This document shows, in pieces, positions 40,017 to 48,815 of a DNA stretch of 64,000 nt. Source of the DNA: VGRW01 sp031396695 (GTDB lineage Bacteria > Myxococcota_A > UBA9160 > SZUA-336); assembly GCA_031396695.1 (NCBI GenBank), contig JANNLG010000008.1, positions 3,528 through 67,527 on the forward strand. The letters run 5' to 3'. The translations under genes and the position numbers were made by a program. The notes below the pieces were generated by a model that did no database searches, was not told the DNA's origin, and saw only the letters and a program-made list of their open reading frames with translations. Every line of letters starts with the position of its first letter. Position 1 is the stretch's first letter.

Positions 40017-41371
40017 GCGCCGGTCACTTCCGCAATGCACTTCGAGAGCGCGTCGACGATCGCGTCGATCTCGGCCTCGCTCACCGAGAGCGGCGGCATC
40101 ACCACCACCGTGTCGGCGAGCGGCCGCAAGATGATCCCGTGCTTGCGCATGGCGTTGCAAACCAGGTGACCCACGCGGTCGCGCGGGTCGAACGGCGCGC
40201 GCGTCGCACGATCCTTGACCAGCTCGATGCCGGCGATCAGTCCGAGCCGGCGGATCTCGCCCACGCACGCGCGCGAGCGCAGCTCTTCCAGCCGCCGGCC
40301 CAGGTGTGCGCTGGTGCGCGCGACGCGGCCCAGCACATCCTCCGTCTCGAAGATTTCGAGGTTCGCGAGTGCGGCGGCGCAGCCGAGCGCGTTGCCTGAG
40401 TAGGAGTGGCCGTGGAAGAACTGCCGCGCGGCGTGGGTCGGCGCCAGAAACGCGGAGAAGATCTCCTCGGTCGCTAGCGTCGCGGCCAGCGGCAGGTAGC
40501 CGCCGGTCATGCCCTTCGCGATCGCCATCACGTCGGGTGACACGTTCTCGTGTTGGCAGGCGAACATCTTGCCCGTGCGTCCGAAGCCGGTGGCGACCTC
40601 GTCCACGATCAGGAGCGTGCCGTGCCGATCGCACAGCTCGCGCACACGGCGCAGCCAGCCGTCGGGAAGCAGGAGCATGCCGGCGGCGGCCTGCAGGAGC
40701 GGCTCGACCACCACGCCGGCGACCTCGTGCCCATGCTTGGCGAGGATTCCTTCGAGCGACTCGAGGCAGTGGATCCCGCAGGTCGCGAGCTCGAGACCGT
40801 ACGGACAGCGGTAGCAGTAGGCGTTCTGCGCGCGCAGCACGTCGAAGACGAGCGGGCGGAACGCCTCGTGGAAGAGCTCGATGCCGCCCACCGCGACCGC
40901 GCCCAGCGTGTCGCCGTGGTACGCGTCGCGCAGCGCGACGAAGCGCGTGCGCACGCGCGTCTCCTCGCTCTTCTGCTGCCAGTACTGGAACGCGATCTTG
41001 AGCGCGACCTCCATGGCGGTCGAGCCGTTGTCGCTGAAGAACACGCGCGTGAGCCCGGGTGGCGCGATCGCGACCAGCTTCTCGGCCAGCTCGATCGACG
41101 GAACGCCCGCCAGTCCGAGCAGCGTCGAGTGCGCGAGCTTGTCGAGCTGCTCGTGAATGCGCGCGCGCAGGATCGGGTGATCGTGACCGTGCAGGTTCAC
41201 CCACAGCGACGACACGCCGTCGAGATAGCGATTGCCTTCGGTGTCGATCAGGTAGTTGCCCTCGCCACGATCGATCACCACCGGGTTGCCGTCCAGCCAG
41301 TCGCTCATCTGAGTGAACGGGTGCCAGAGCGCGCGCTGGTCGCGCTCGCGCAGCTCGCGCGTGCGGCTCAT
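40013..41371 (-). CDS. bioA: Adenosylmethionine-8-amino-7-oxononanoate aminotransferase
   Basis: PLP enzyme that converts KAPA to DAPA in biotin synthesis, 452 residues. The lysine is K286 in VMAIAKGMTGGYLPLAAT. DGVSSLWVNLHGHDHP and the early WHPFTQMSDW are BioA-specific, separating it from other class III aminotransferases. It starts 16 nt after the bioF stop; an 8-codon reading frame bridges this gap. The stop overlaps bioD. Confidence 0.97.
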   Translation of the reverse strand: MSRTRELRERDQRALWHPFTQMSDWLDGNPVVIDRGEGNYLIDTEGNRYLDGVSSLWVNLHGHDHPILRARIHEQLDKLAHSTLLGLAGVPSIELAEKLVAIAPPGLTRVFFSDNGSTAMEVALKIAFQYWQQKSEETRVRTRFVALRDAYHGDTLGAVAVGGIELFHEAFRPLVFDVLRAQNAYCYRCPYGLELATCGIHCLESLEGILAKHGHEVAGVVVEPLLQAAAGMLLLPDGWLRRVRELCDRHGTLLIVDEVATGFGRTGKMFACQHENVSPDVMAIAKGMTGGYLPLAATLATEEIFSAFLAPTHAARQFFHGHSYSGNALGCAAALANLEIFETEDVLGRVARTSAHLGRRLEELRSRACVGEIRRLGLIAGIELVKDRATRAPFDPRDRVGHLVCNAMRKHGIILRPLADTVVVMPPLSVSEAEIDAIVDALSKCIAEVTGA

Positions 41372-41387
41372 CGCGAGAGCCGCTCGG

Positions 41388-42584
41388 TCATCGGACCCGC
41401 AGCTCCGTGAACACCTCGAGCACGCGCGCGATGTCGTCGCTCGAGTGCGCGCAGGTCGGCGTGAAGCGGATGCGCGCGCTGCCGTGCGGCACCGACGGGT
41501 GTCGGATGCCCTGCGCGTACACGCCGCGTTCGAGCGCCGCCTCGCACAGCCGCATCACCGCATCGTTCTCGCCGACGATCGCGGGCACGATCTGGGTCGT
41601 GCTCGCGGCCGTGTCGTAGCCGGCCGCGCGCAGGCCCGCGCGCAGCTGCTCCGAACGCTCGAGCAGGAGCTTGCGGCGTTCCGGCTCGGCGGCGACGATG
41701 CGCAGCGCCTCGCGCGCCGCGCCGAGCGCGGGCGGCGCGACCGCGCAGGTGAAGATGAAGCTGCGCGCGGCGTTTACTAGGTACTCGCGCACGCGCGCAG
41801 AGCACGCGACGAACGCGCCGAAGCTGCCGAGCGCCTTGCCGAGGTTTCCGATCAGGAGATCGACGTCGACGGCCTCCGCTTCCGCCGCGCCGCGGCCGGC
41901 CGCGCCGAGCACGCCGAGCCCGTGCGCGTCGTCGAGCACGACCACCAGCTCGTGCGCGCGCGCGATCGGCACCAGCTCGCGCAGCACGGCCGTGTCGCCG
42001 TCCATGCTGTACACGCCGTCGACCACCAGCACGCGGCGCCGAAAGCCCGCGAGCCCGGCGGCGACACGCGCGAAGTCGTCCGGGTCGTTGTGGCGGAACA
42101 CGCGCGTCTGCGCGCGCGAGAGCCTGCAGGCATCGATGATGCTGGCGTGGTTCAAGCTGTCCGAGACGATCACGTCGTCGGGTCCGCACAGCGCGCCGAG
42201 CACGCCCAGGTTCGCCATGTACCCGCTCGAGAAGACGAGCGCCGCTTCGTGGCCGGCGAAGCGCGCGAGCTCGAGCTCGAACTCCTCGTGCAGCGACAGG
42301 TTGCCGTTGATCAGGCGCGAGCCGGCAGCCGCGGTGCCGAATTCCTGCGCGGCGCGCTGCGCGGCGGCGATCACGCGCGCGTCACCGGCGAGGTCGAGAT
42401 AGTTCGAGCCGGCCAGCATCAGGCAGTCACGGCCGTCGACGCGCATGCGCGGCGCCTGGCGGCCTTCGACGCGGCGCAAGCGCCGGTGCAGGTTCCGCGC
42501 GCGCAGCGTGTCGAGCTCCAGCGCGAGCTCGACATCGAGTGGAGAACTTCTGTTAACTCCCTGGAATGAAAGCGGATTTGGCAT
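41388..42584 (-). CDS. bioF: 8-amino-7-oxononanoate synthase
   Basis: PLP-dependent condensation of pimeloyl thioester with alanine, 398 residues. K250 in LLIGNLGKALGSFGAF is the PLP lysine; GSNYLDLAGDARV, SSGYMANLGVLGAL and LDDAHGLGVLG are alpha-oxoamine synthase motifs. The ATG at 42584 has AAAGGG about 5 nt upstream; the open frame beyond it (to 42797) is a shadow of the divergent gene. A CoA- and ACP-using variant cannot be distinguished. First gene of the biotin operon. Confidence 0.95.
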   Translation of the reverse strand: MPNPLSFQGVNRSSPLDVELALELDTLRARNLHRRLRRVEGRQAPRMRVDGRDCLMLAGSNYLDLAGDARVIAAAQRAAQEFGTAAAGSRLINGNLSLHEEFELELARFAGHEAALVFSSGYMANLGVLGALCGPDDVIVSDSLNHASIIDACRLSRAQTRVFRHNDPDDFARVAAGLAGFRRRVLVVDGVYSMDGDTAVLRELVPIARAHELVVVLDDAHGLGVLGAAGRGAAEAEAVDVDLLIGNLGKALGSFGAFVACSARVREYLVNAARSFIFTCAVAPPALGAAREALRIVAAEPERRKLLLERSEQLRAGLRAAGYDTAASTTQIVPAIVGENDAVMRLCEAALERGVYAQGIRHPSVPHGSARIRFTPTCAHSSDDIARVLEVFTELRVR

Positions 42585-42592
42585 CGAACCCT

Positions 42593-42622
42593 TTGACAGC
42601 CCCTCCCGACGCGGGCTAGACT
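42593..42622 (+). promoter_or_regulatory. Promoter of the polyprenyl synthase gene
   Basis: TTGACA (42593-42598), 18-nt spacer and TAGACT (42617-42622). Transcription would begin near 42629, about 23 nt before the TTG start. It lies within the divergent region next to the bioF start codon. Confidence 0.6.
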
Positions 42623-42651
42623 CGCCGAACCTCCTACCGGATGCAAGCGAG

Positions 42652-43662
42652 TTGACAGCCGCCCCCGATCTCGAGCGCATCATCTCCTTTCTGCGCGACG
42701 ACCTCGAGCAGGTCGAGCGCGTCATGCGCGCTGGCATGCGCTCGGTCGCACCCGTCATCCCGACGATCGGCGAACACACCTTCGGCAGCGGCGGCAAGCG
42801 CGTGCGCCCGGTGATGGTGCTGCTGGCCGCGCGGCTGTGTGGCTACCGCGGTCCGCGCGCGATCCAGATCGCGGCGGCGGCCGAGTACCTGCACAGCGCG
42901 TCGCTGCTGCACGACGACGTGGTCGACGGCGCGGAGACCCGCCGCGGCCGGCCGAGCGTGAACGCGCGCTTCGGCAGCAAGCTCGCCATCCTGGTCGGCG
43001 ACTTCCTTTACGCGCGGACCTGTCAGACGCTGGTCGAGGACGGCGACCCCGACATCCTGGCCGCGTTCGCGGACAGCATCCGCGCGATGGCCGAGGGCGA
43101 AGTTCTGCAGCTCACGCGCAGCTTCGATCCAGAGATGAGCGAGTCCACCTATCTCGAAGTGATCGGCGGCAAAACTTCGAGCCTGCTCGCCGCGGCGGCC
43201 GAGGCGGGTGCGATCCTCGGCGGTGTCACCCGCTCCGAACGCCGCGCGGTGCGCGAATACGGCTGGCAGCTCGGCCTCGCCTTCCAACTCGTAGACGACG
43301 CGCTCGACTACGCGGGCAGCGAGCAGGACCTGGGCAAGGCGCCGCTCACCGATGTGTCCGAGGGCAAGCTCACCCTGCCGCTGATCGCGACCCTGAAGCG
43401 CTGCGGCACGGGCGAACGCGACGCGATCTCGTCGCTCTTGAAGGAATTCGCGCTCCAAAGCGCAGCCGGCCGCGTACCCGACCGCGAGAGCGTGCAGCGC
43501 GTCGCGGAGTGCGTGGCCCGACACCACGGAGTGGAGAGCGCGATGTCCCGCGCGCAACAGCTCGGCAGTCAGGCGCGCGCGCAGATCGAGCCGTTCGTCG
43601 ATTGCGAGGCGAAGCAGGCGATGCTCGCGTTCGCGGACTTCGTCGTCGGACGGCACAGCTAA
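42652..43662 (+). CDS. ispB: Polyprenyl (octaprenyl-type) diphosphate synthase
   Basis: Trans-prenyltransferase making the quinone side chain, 336 residues. The two Asp-rich motifs are LLHDDVVDGAETRRG and FQLVDDALDYAG, with GGKRVRPVMVLLAA and GGKTSSLLAAAAEAG around them. The two small residues before the first DDxxD favour a long-chain product, hence the IspB-type call. TTG at 42652 is chosen because the promoter puts the 5' end near 42629; the frame upstream is non-coding. Confidence 0.88.
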   Translation: MTAAPDLERIISFLRDDLEQVERVMRAGMRSVAPVIPTIGEHTFGSGGKRVRPVMVLLAARLCGYRGPRAIQIAAAAEYLHSASLLHDDVVDGAETRRGRPSVNARFGSKLAILVGDFLYARTCQTLVEDGDPDILAAFADSIRAMAEGEVLQLTRSFDPEMSESTYLEVIGGKTSSLLAAAAEAGAILGGVTRSERRAVREYGWQLGLAFQLVDDALDYAGSEQDLGKAPLTDVSEGKLTLPLIATLKRCGTGERDAISSLLKEFALQSAAGRVPDRESVQRVAECVARHHGVESAMSRAQQLGSQARAQIEPFVDCEAKQAMLAFADFVVGRHS

Positions 43663-43722
43663 GCTCCAAACGTTTTCCCCGTCTCGCCCACTTTCCTCAC
43701 CCCACGAAAGGAAAGGCAGGGT

Positions 43723-44067
43723 ATGAAGATCCGAGCAACGATCGTCCGAGCCGCGAGCGCGGTCGCTCTCACGGCGTTCCTGTGCAACACGGCGCTCGCC
43801 GCCGCGAACGAGCCGGCGGGCCACGCCGCCGGCGGCGCCATCGTGGGCGTCGTCAACGTGAACTCGGCCACCGCGGAGGAGCTCGCGCTGCTCCCCGGTG
43901 TCGGGCCCGCGAAGGCGCAGGCGATTCTCGAGTACCGCAAGGAGCACGGCGCGTTCAAGCGCGTCGAGGACCTGTCCGAGGTCAAGGGAATCGGCGACAA
44001 AGCGCTCGAGCGCATGCGGCCGCACGTGGCGCTCGACGGCAAGTCGACCGCGCAGCCCGCGAAGTAA
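43723..44067 (+). CDS. ComEA-like helix-hairpin-helix protein
   Basis: 114 residues: an N-terminal signal peptide (AVALTAFLCNTALAAA) followed by a double helix-hairpin-helix domain, NVNSATAEELALLPGVGPAKAQAIL and then EVKGIGDKALERMRPHV, the ComEA DNA-binding fold. Secreted ComEA proteins bind incoming DNA in natural transformation, but short versions like this are also found without other com genes, as here. The ATG is preceded by GAAAGG. A perfect 8-bp hairpin starts 2 nt after the stop. Confidence 0.85.
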   Translation: MKIRATIVRAASAVALTAFLCNTALAAANEPAGHAAGGAIVGVVNVNSATAEELALLPGVGPAKAQAILEYRKEHGAFKRVEDLSEVKGIGDKALERMRPHVALDGKSTAQPAK

Positions 44068-44068
44068 A

Positions 44069-44147
44069 CGGCGCTCGTTGAGCGCCGAGACACGCTCTCG
44101 TTGAGCGGTCCGGGAGCGCGGCCTCCGCACGGGCGGCCGCGCTCCCG
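44069..44147 (+). terminator. Two strong hairpins after the ComEA-like gene
   Basis: Hairpin 1: CGGCGCTC (44069-44076), 3-nt loop, GAGCGCCG (44080-44087). Hairpin 2: a perfect 13-bp stem 44111-44123 / 44135-44147 with an 11-nt loop. Neither is followed by a T-run, so they may act as processing or Rho-independent-like barriers rather than classic terminators. Confidence 0.45.
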
Positions 44148-44190
44148 TGATCCGCGACGCGTCCACGAGCGAAGTGCTAGAACACGGCTC

Positions 44191-45078
44191 GTGCGGATCC
44201 CCCACTGCGCGCGAATTCTGGCGCTCGCCGTCGTGCTCGCGCTCGCGTGCCGCGCGGGCGAGCCTGAGCCTGGGGTCGAGGCGGTCGCCAGCGGCGAACC
44301 GCGCGTGATCTCGCTCTCGCCGTCGGCGACCGACATCGTGATCGCACTCGGCCGCCGCGACGAGCTGGTCGGTGTCGATCAGTACTCGCACGCGCTCTCG
44401 GGTCTGGGCGACGAGCTGCCGTCGCTCGGCGGGCTGTTCGCGCCGGACCTGGAGCGCGCGATCGAGCTCCGCCCGACGCTCGTGCTCGGCGTACGCAGCG
44501 AGAACCAAGCGGCGTTCTTCGCGCAGCTTCGCGCGCGCGACGTGCGCGTGTACGAGATCGACTCGAGCGGCTCGCTCGAGTCGGTGCTCGCGACCTACGA
44601 AGCGATCGGCGCCCAGCTCGGTCGCGAAGCCGAGGCGCGCACGCTGGTGGCGCAGGTACGCGAGCAGCTCGACGCGGTCGCACGCTCCGTCGCCGGGCTC
44701 GGCCGGCCGAGCGTCGCGCTGGTCGTCGAGCGCGAGCCGCTCTACGTCGCCGCGGGCGGCAGCTTCGCGAGCTCGCTGATCGAAGCGGCTGGCGGCCGCA
44801 ACGTCTTCGCCGACCTGCCGAGCGCCTACCCGCAGGTGTCGCTCGAGCTGCTCGCCGAGCGCGCGCCAGACGTGCTGATCGATTCGACCCAGAGCCAGCC
44901 GCTCGGACCCGAGGCCGAACGCAACGCGCGTTCGTACTGGTCGCGGCACGACTTCGTGCGGCGCGTCGAGCTGGTTCCGCCCGGCGTCGCGACGCTGCCG
45001 GGCGCGCGCTTGCCCGAGGGAGCGCGGATCTTGCGCGCGCGCGTGCACCCCGAGCTCGACGCGAGCGCCGCGCCGTGA
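44191..45078 (+). CDS. ABC transporter substrate-binding lipoprotein, BtuF/FecB type
   Basis: 295 residues: lipoprotein signal with LALAC lipobox, then a helical-backbone class III binding protein. EPRVISLSPSATDIVIALG at the start of the mature part, LRPTLVLGV in the middle and ERAPDVLIDS in the second lobe match cobalamin- and siderophore-binding proteins. GTG start at 44191. It overlaps the permease gene (GTGA). No cobalamin riboswitch is recognisable in the 120 nt upstream, so vitamin B12, cobamide precursor, haem and ferric siderophore all remain possible. Confidence 0.85.
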   Translation: MRIPHCARILALAVVLALACRAGEPEPGVEAVASGEPRVISLSPSATDIVIALGRRDELVGVDQYSHALSGLGDELPSLGGLFAPDLERAIELRPTLVLGVRSENQAAFFAQLRARDVRVYEIDSSGSLESVLATYEAIGAQLGREAEARTLVAQVREQLDAVARSVAGLGRPSVALVVEREPLYVAAGGSFASSLIEAAGGRNVFADLPSAYPQVSLELLAERAPDVLIDSTQSQPLGPEAERNARSYWSRHDFVRRVELVPPGVATLPGARLPEGARILRARVHPELDASAAP

Positions 45079-46028
45079 GCGCGCGCCGGGTGCTCGCTCC
45101 GCTCGCACTGCTGCTGCTCGCATGCATCGGCGCGAGTCTCTTGATCGGCTCGGCGCAGCACGCGACCGCCGAGATCGTGTTCGAGATCCGGCTGCCGCGC
45201 GCGCTGCTCGCCGCGCTCGTCGGCGCCGGGCTCGCGACCGCGGGCGCGCTGCTGCAAGCACTGCTGCAGAATCCGCTCGCCGATCCGTACGTGCTCGGGA
45301 TCTCCGGCGGAGCGGCACTGGGCGGTGTCGCGGCGCTCGCGCTCGGCGGCGGATTCTTCCTCGGCGGCGCGGCCGTGCCGCTGGTCGCGTTCGCGGGCGC
45401 GCTCGGCGCCAGCCTGCTCTTGTACGCGGTCGCTTCGACCGGCGGGCGCGCGCCCGCGCACAGCCTGCTGCTGACGGGCGTCGTATTCAACGCCTTCGCG
45501 TCGTCGCTGATCGTGTTCGTGACCAGCGCCGCGGATCTATCGCGCGTCGCGAGCGTGTTCCTGTGGCTGATCGGCTCGGTGCGGCTGGTCGAGCCGGCGC
45601 TGCTCGCTGGCGTGGCCCTGCTCTTTGCGTTCGGACTCGCGATCGCGCTGCGCCACGCCTACGCGCTGAACCTGCTCGCGCAGGGCGACGAGACCGCGTC
45701 GCACCTCGGTGTCGACGTGCCACGTGTGCGCCGGCAGGTGCTGGCCGCGAGCGCGCTCATGATCGGCGCGTCCGTCGCGGTCTCCGGCTTGATCGGCTTC
45801 GTCGGCCTGATCGTGCCGCACCTGCTGCGGCTCACGGTGGGATCCGACCACCGCACGCTCGTGCCCGCCTCGGCGCTGGCGGGCGCCGCGTTCCTGGTCA
45901 GCGCCGACACGCTCGCGCGCTGGGTGCTCGCGCCGATCGAGCTGCCGGTCGGCGCGCTCACGGCGCTGGTTGGCGGGCCGCTGTTCCTGGTGCTGCTGCG
46001 CCGCGAGCTCGCGCGGCTGCCGTCGTGA
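45075..46028 (+). CDS. ABC transporter permease, BtuC/FecCD family
   Basis: 317 residues with about nine or ten membrane helices. RLPRALLAALVGAGLATAGA, LLQNPLADPYVLGISGGAAL and GLIGFVGLIVPHLLRL are the classic FecCD motifs contacting the ATPase and lining the channel. GTG start overlaps the binding-protein stop and its stop overlaps the ATPase GTG. The substrate is set by the binding protein and unknown. Confidence 0.92.
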   Translation: MSARRVLAPLALLLLACIGASLLIGSAQHATAEIVFEIRLPRALLAALVGAGLATAGALLQALLQNPLADPYVLGISGGAALGGVAALALGGGFFLGGAAVPLVAFAGALGASLLLYAVASTGGRAPAHSLLLTGVVFNAFASSLIVFVTSAADLSRVASVFLWLIGSVRLVEPALLAGVALLFAFGLAIALRHAYALNLLAQGDETASHLGVDVPRVRRQVLAASALMIGASVAVSGLIGFVGLIVPHLLRLTVGSDHRTLVPASALAGAAFLVSADTLARWVLAPIELPVGALTALVGGPLFLVLLRRELARLPS

Positions 46029-46852
46029 GCGTCCCGCTGCTCGAGGCGAGCGGGCTTCGCCACGCGTTCGGCGACACGCCGGTGCTCGACGGCGTCTCGC
46101 TCGAGCTCCGCCCCGGAAGACTCATGGTCGTGGCTGGCCCGAACGGCGCCGGCAAGACGACACTCCTGCGTGTACTTGCCGGTACGCTCCGCGCGGACGC
46201 GGGCGAAGTTCGGCTCGCGGGCGTCTCGCACGCCGAGCTCTCGCGCCGAGAAATCGCGCAGCGGCTCGCCGTCGTGCCGCAGGACAGCCACGTGCCGTTT
46301 CCGTTCCGCGTGCGCGAGATGGTCGCGCTGGGCCGCGCTCCGTTCCTCGGACCGTTCGGGCGCGAGGCGCCGAGCGACGTCGCGCTGACGGAGCAGGCGC
46401 TCGCGGAGCTCGAGCTGCACGCGCTCAGCGAGCGCGCGTACCCGAGCCTGTCCGGCGGCGAGAAGCAGCGCGTGCTGCTCGCGCGCGCGCTGGCGCAGGG
46501 AGTTCCGACGTGGCTGCTCGACGAGCCCACGTCGCACATGGACCTCGGGCATCGACTGCACTGCTGGGAGTGGCTGCGCGCGTGGCTCTCCGCCACAGCC
46601 GGACGCGGCTGCCTGGTCGTGACGCACGATCTCGTGCTCGCGTCACGCTTCGCCGACGAGCTGGTGCTGCTCGAACGCGGCCGAATCGCGGCGCACGGCA
46701 CGCCCGCGGAGGTGCTCACGCCCGCACGCATCGCGAGCGTGTACGGCGTGGAAGCGCGGGTCGGCACGGACGAGGACGGGCGGCTCCTGCTGTCGCTGGT
46801 GCGTTCGTTGCGCTCGGCGCGCGGGCAGGATCCGCCCGGAAACATCCGATAG
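46025..46852 (+). CDS. ABC transporter ATP-binding protein, BtuD/FecE type
   Basis: 275 residues. Walker A GPNGAGKTT, Q-loop in VVPQDSHVPFPF, signature LSGGEKQRV, Walker B WLLDEPTSHMDLGH and the switch His in VVTHDL are all present. It completes a three-gene importer with 4-nt GTGA overlaps. eno follows 11 nt later, which looks like readthrough organisation rather than functional linkage. Confidence 0.92.
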   Translation: MSVPLLEASGLRHAFGDTPVLDGVSLELRPGRLMVVAGPNGAGKTTLLRVLAGTLRADAGEVRLAGVSHAELSRREIAQRLAVVPQDSHVPFPFRVREMVALGRAPFLGPFGREAPSDVALTEQALAELELHALSERAYPSLSGGEKQRVLLARALAQGVPTWLLDEPTSHMDLGHRLHCWEWLRAWLSATAGRGCLVVTHDLVLASRFADELVLLERGRIAAHGTPAEVLTPARIASVYGVEARVGTDEDGRLLLSLVRSLRSARGQDPPGNIR

Positions 46853-46863
46853 ACTGCGCCGCC

Positions 46864-48153
46864 ATGAGCTGCATCGAAGACGTGCGCGCGCGGGAGATTC
46901 TGGACTCGCGCGGCAATCCGACGGTAGAGGTGGAGGTCAGACTCGACTCGGGTGTGAGCGGACGGGCAGCGGTGCCCTCGGGCGCGTCGACCGGCAGCCG
47001 CGAAGCCCTCGAGCTGCGCGACGGCGGCAAGCGCTATCGCGGCAAGGGCGTGCTGCGCGCCGTCGAGAACGTGCGCGGCGAGCTCTTGCGCACCGTGCGC
47101 GGCATCGAGCTCGGCGGTCTCGACGAGCAAGCCGAGCTCGACGCGGCCATGATCGCGCTCGACGCGACGGAGACGAAGTCGCGACTCGGCGCGAACGCGC
47201 TGCTCGGCATCTCGCTCGCCGCCGCGCACGCCGCGGCCGCCGACGCGAAGCTCAGTCTCTGGCGCTGGCTCTCCGACGGACGCGAGCCGCTATTGCCGCT
47301 GCCGATGATGAACATCCTGAACGGCGGACAGCACGCCGCGAACAAGGTCGACTTCCAGGAGTTCATGATCCTGCCGACCGGCGCGCCGAACTTTTCGGAG
47401 TGTCTGCGCTACGGCGCCGAGATCTTCCACGCGCTGCGCGAAGTCCTGCACGCCGCGGGCTACGCAACGGGCGTCGGCGACGAGGGCGGCTTCGCGCCCG
47501 ACCTCGAGTCGAACCAGGAAGCGGTCGAGATGGTGCTGCGCGGCATCGAGCGCGCCGGCTATCGGCCCGGCCACGACGTGCACATCGGCCTCGACGTCGC
47601 CGCCAGCGAGTTCTACAGGAACGGCCGGTACGAGCTCGAGGGCGAGGGCACGATCCGCTCGCGCGAGCAGATGATCGAGCTCTACGAGGACTGGGTCGAT
47701 CGCTACCCGATCGTCTCGATCGAGGACGGCCTGGCGGAAGGCGACTGGGACGGCTGGAAGGCGCTCACCGACGCGCTCGGCTCGCGCGTGCAGCTGGTCG
47801 GCGACGACGTGTTCGTGACCAACCCGAAGATCCTGCGCGAGGGCATCGCGCGCGGCGTCGCGAACGCGGTGCTCGTGAAGGTGAACCAGATCGGTACGCT
47901 CACCGAGACTCTCGAGACCATGTCGATGGCCGAGACCGCGGGCTACGCGGCGGTGGTCTCGCACCGCTCCGGCGAGACGGAAGACGTGACGATCGCCGAC
48001 CTCGCCGCGGGCCGCGCCGCGGGCCAGATCAAGACCGGTTCGCTGTGCCGATCCGACCGCGTCGCCAAGTACAACCAGCTTCTGCGCATCGAGTCCGAGC
48101 TCGGCGCGCGGGCGCGCTTCGCCGGCCGCACGGCTCTGCGCCGGCTGCGTTGA
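46864..48153 (+). CDS. eno: Enolase
   Basis: Glycolytic 2-phosphoglycerate dehydratase, 429 residues, full length. AREILDSRGNPTVEVEV at the N-terminus, NILNGGQHAANKVDFQEFMI, the catalytic lysine in VKVNQIGTLTETLE and the SHRSGETED loop are intact; metal ligands are in GLDVAASEFY, SIEDGL and GDDVFVTNP. The ATG lies 11 nt after the transporter ATPase. Its stop overlaps the next gene's TTG (TTGA). Confidence 0.98.
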   Translation: MSCIEDVRAREILDSRGNPTVEVEVRLDSGVSGRAAVPSGASTGSREALELRDGGKRYRGKGVLRAVENVRGELLRTVRGIELGGLDEQAELDAAMIALDATETKSRLGANALLGISLAAAHAAAADAKLSLWRWLSDGREPLLPLPMMNILNGGQHAANKVDFQEFMILPTGAPNFSECLRYGAEIFHALREVLHAAGYATGVGDEGGFAPDLESNQEAVEMVLRGIERAGYRPGHDVHIGLDVAASEFYRNGRYELEGEGTIRSREQMIELYEDWVDRYPIVSIEDGLAEGDWDGWKALTDALGSRVQLVGDDVFVTNPKILREGIARGVANAVLVKVNQIGTLTETLETMSMAETAGYAAVVSHRSGETEDVTIADLAAGRAAGQIKTGSLCRSDRVAKYNQLLRIESELGARARFAGRTALRRLR

Positions 48154-48815
48154 GCGCCCTGCTCCCGAAGCTCGCCGCGCTCGCCTGGCTGGCCTACTTC
48201 GCCAGCGGCGCGCGGGTGGTCGCGCAGCTCGCCTCGGCGCAGGCCAGCCGCCCAGCCCTGCACGTGCAGGCGACGCTCTCGACGGCCGCGTCCGACGCGC
48301 CGAGCAGCCTCTCGATCGACCTGCACCCCGACTTCGGCATGCGCGTCTCCGACGACCGCGGCGGCCGCTGGGTGGTGCAGCGCGGACGCGTGCTGGCCGG
48401 CACGACCCTGCCGATGCCCGTCTGGGTGCCGGAGTTGGAGGTCCTCTGCCTGCGTCACGAGTCGGACCTGATCGCCTGGCTGGGGGTGCACGGGATCGAC
48501 GTGAGCGCCAACGAGCTCGCGCGCTGCGGCGACGGCGACTGCTACGTGCTCGGCACGCGTCAATCGCTCGCGCAGCTCTGGGTCGAGAAGCGCGCACTCG
48601 AGGTTCGCCGCTTGGTCCTGCCCGGACGCGGTCAGTCGGAACTCGAGGAATGGCGCAACTTCGACAAGCTCCGCTTCCCGACCCGGATCGAGATCACGGG
48701 CGGCGAGGGCAGCGCGACGCTCGCGGTCGAGAGCGCGACTCCGGCGCCCAAGCTGGTGTCGGCGGATTTCACGGAAGCATGGGTTCGAGCCGCGCCGCCG
48801 GCCTCGGGCCGCTAG
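48150..48815 (+). CDS. Hypothetical exported protein downstream of eno
   Basis: 221 residues, not recognised. A hydrophobic N-terminus (LPKLAALAWLAYFASGARVV) suggests a signal or anchor; the rest is soluble and looks beta-rich, with two cysteines close together (ARCGDGDCYVLG) and a C-terminal region resembling outer-membrane-lipoprotein-sorting-type folds (FPTRIEITGGEGSATLAVES). That resemblance is weak and only suggestive. The TTG start overlaps the eno stop (TTGA) and the stop shares CTAG with the convergent gene. Coding bias matches its neighbours, so it is a real gene. Confidence 0.7.
   Translation: MSALLPKLAALAWLAYFASGARVVAQLASAQASRPALHVQATLSTAASDAPSSLSIDLHPDFGMRVSDDRGGRWVVQRGRVLAGTTLPMPVWVPELEVLCLRHESDLIAWLGVHGIDVSANELARCGDGDCYVLGTRQSLAQLWVEKRALEVRRLVLPGRGQSELEEWRNFDKLRFPTRIEITGGEGSATLAVESATPAPKLVSADFTEAWVRAAPPASGR

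Noticed and set aside
44068..44190. A cobalamin riboswitch before the BtuF-like gene
   Set aside because: The gap is too short and I cannot find the conserved B12-box-like core; only simple hairpins are present.
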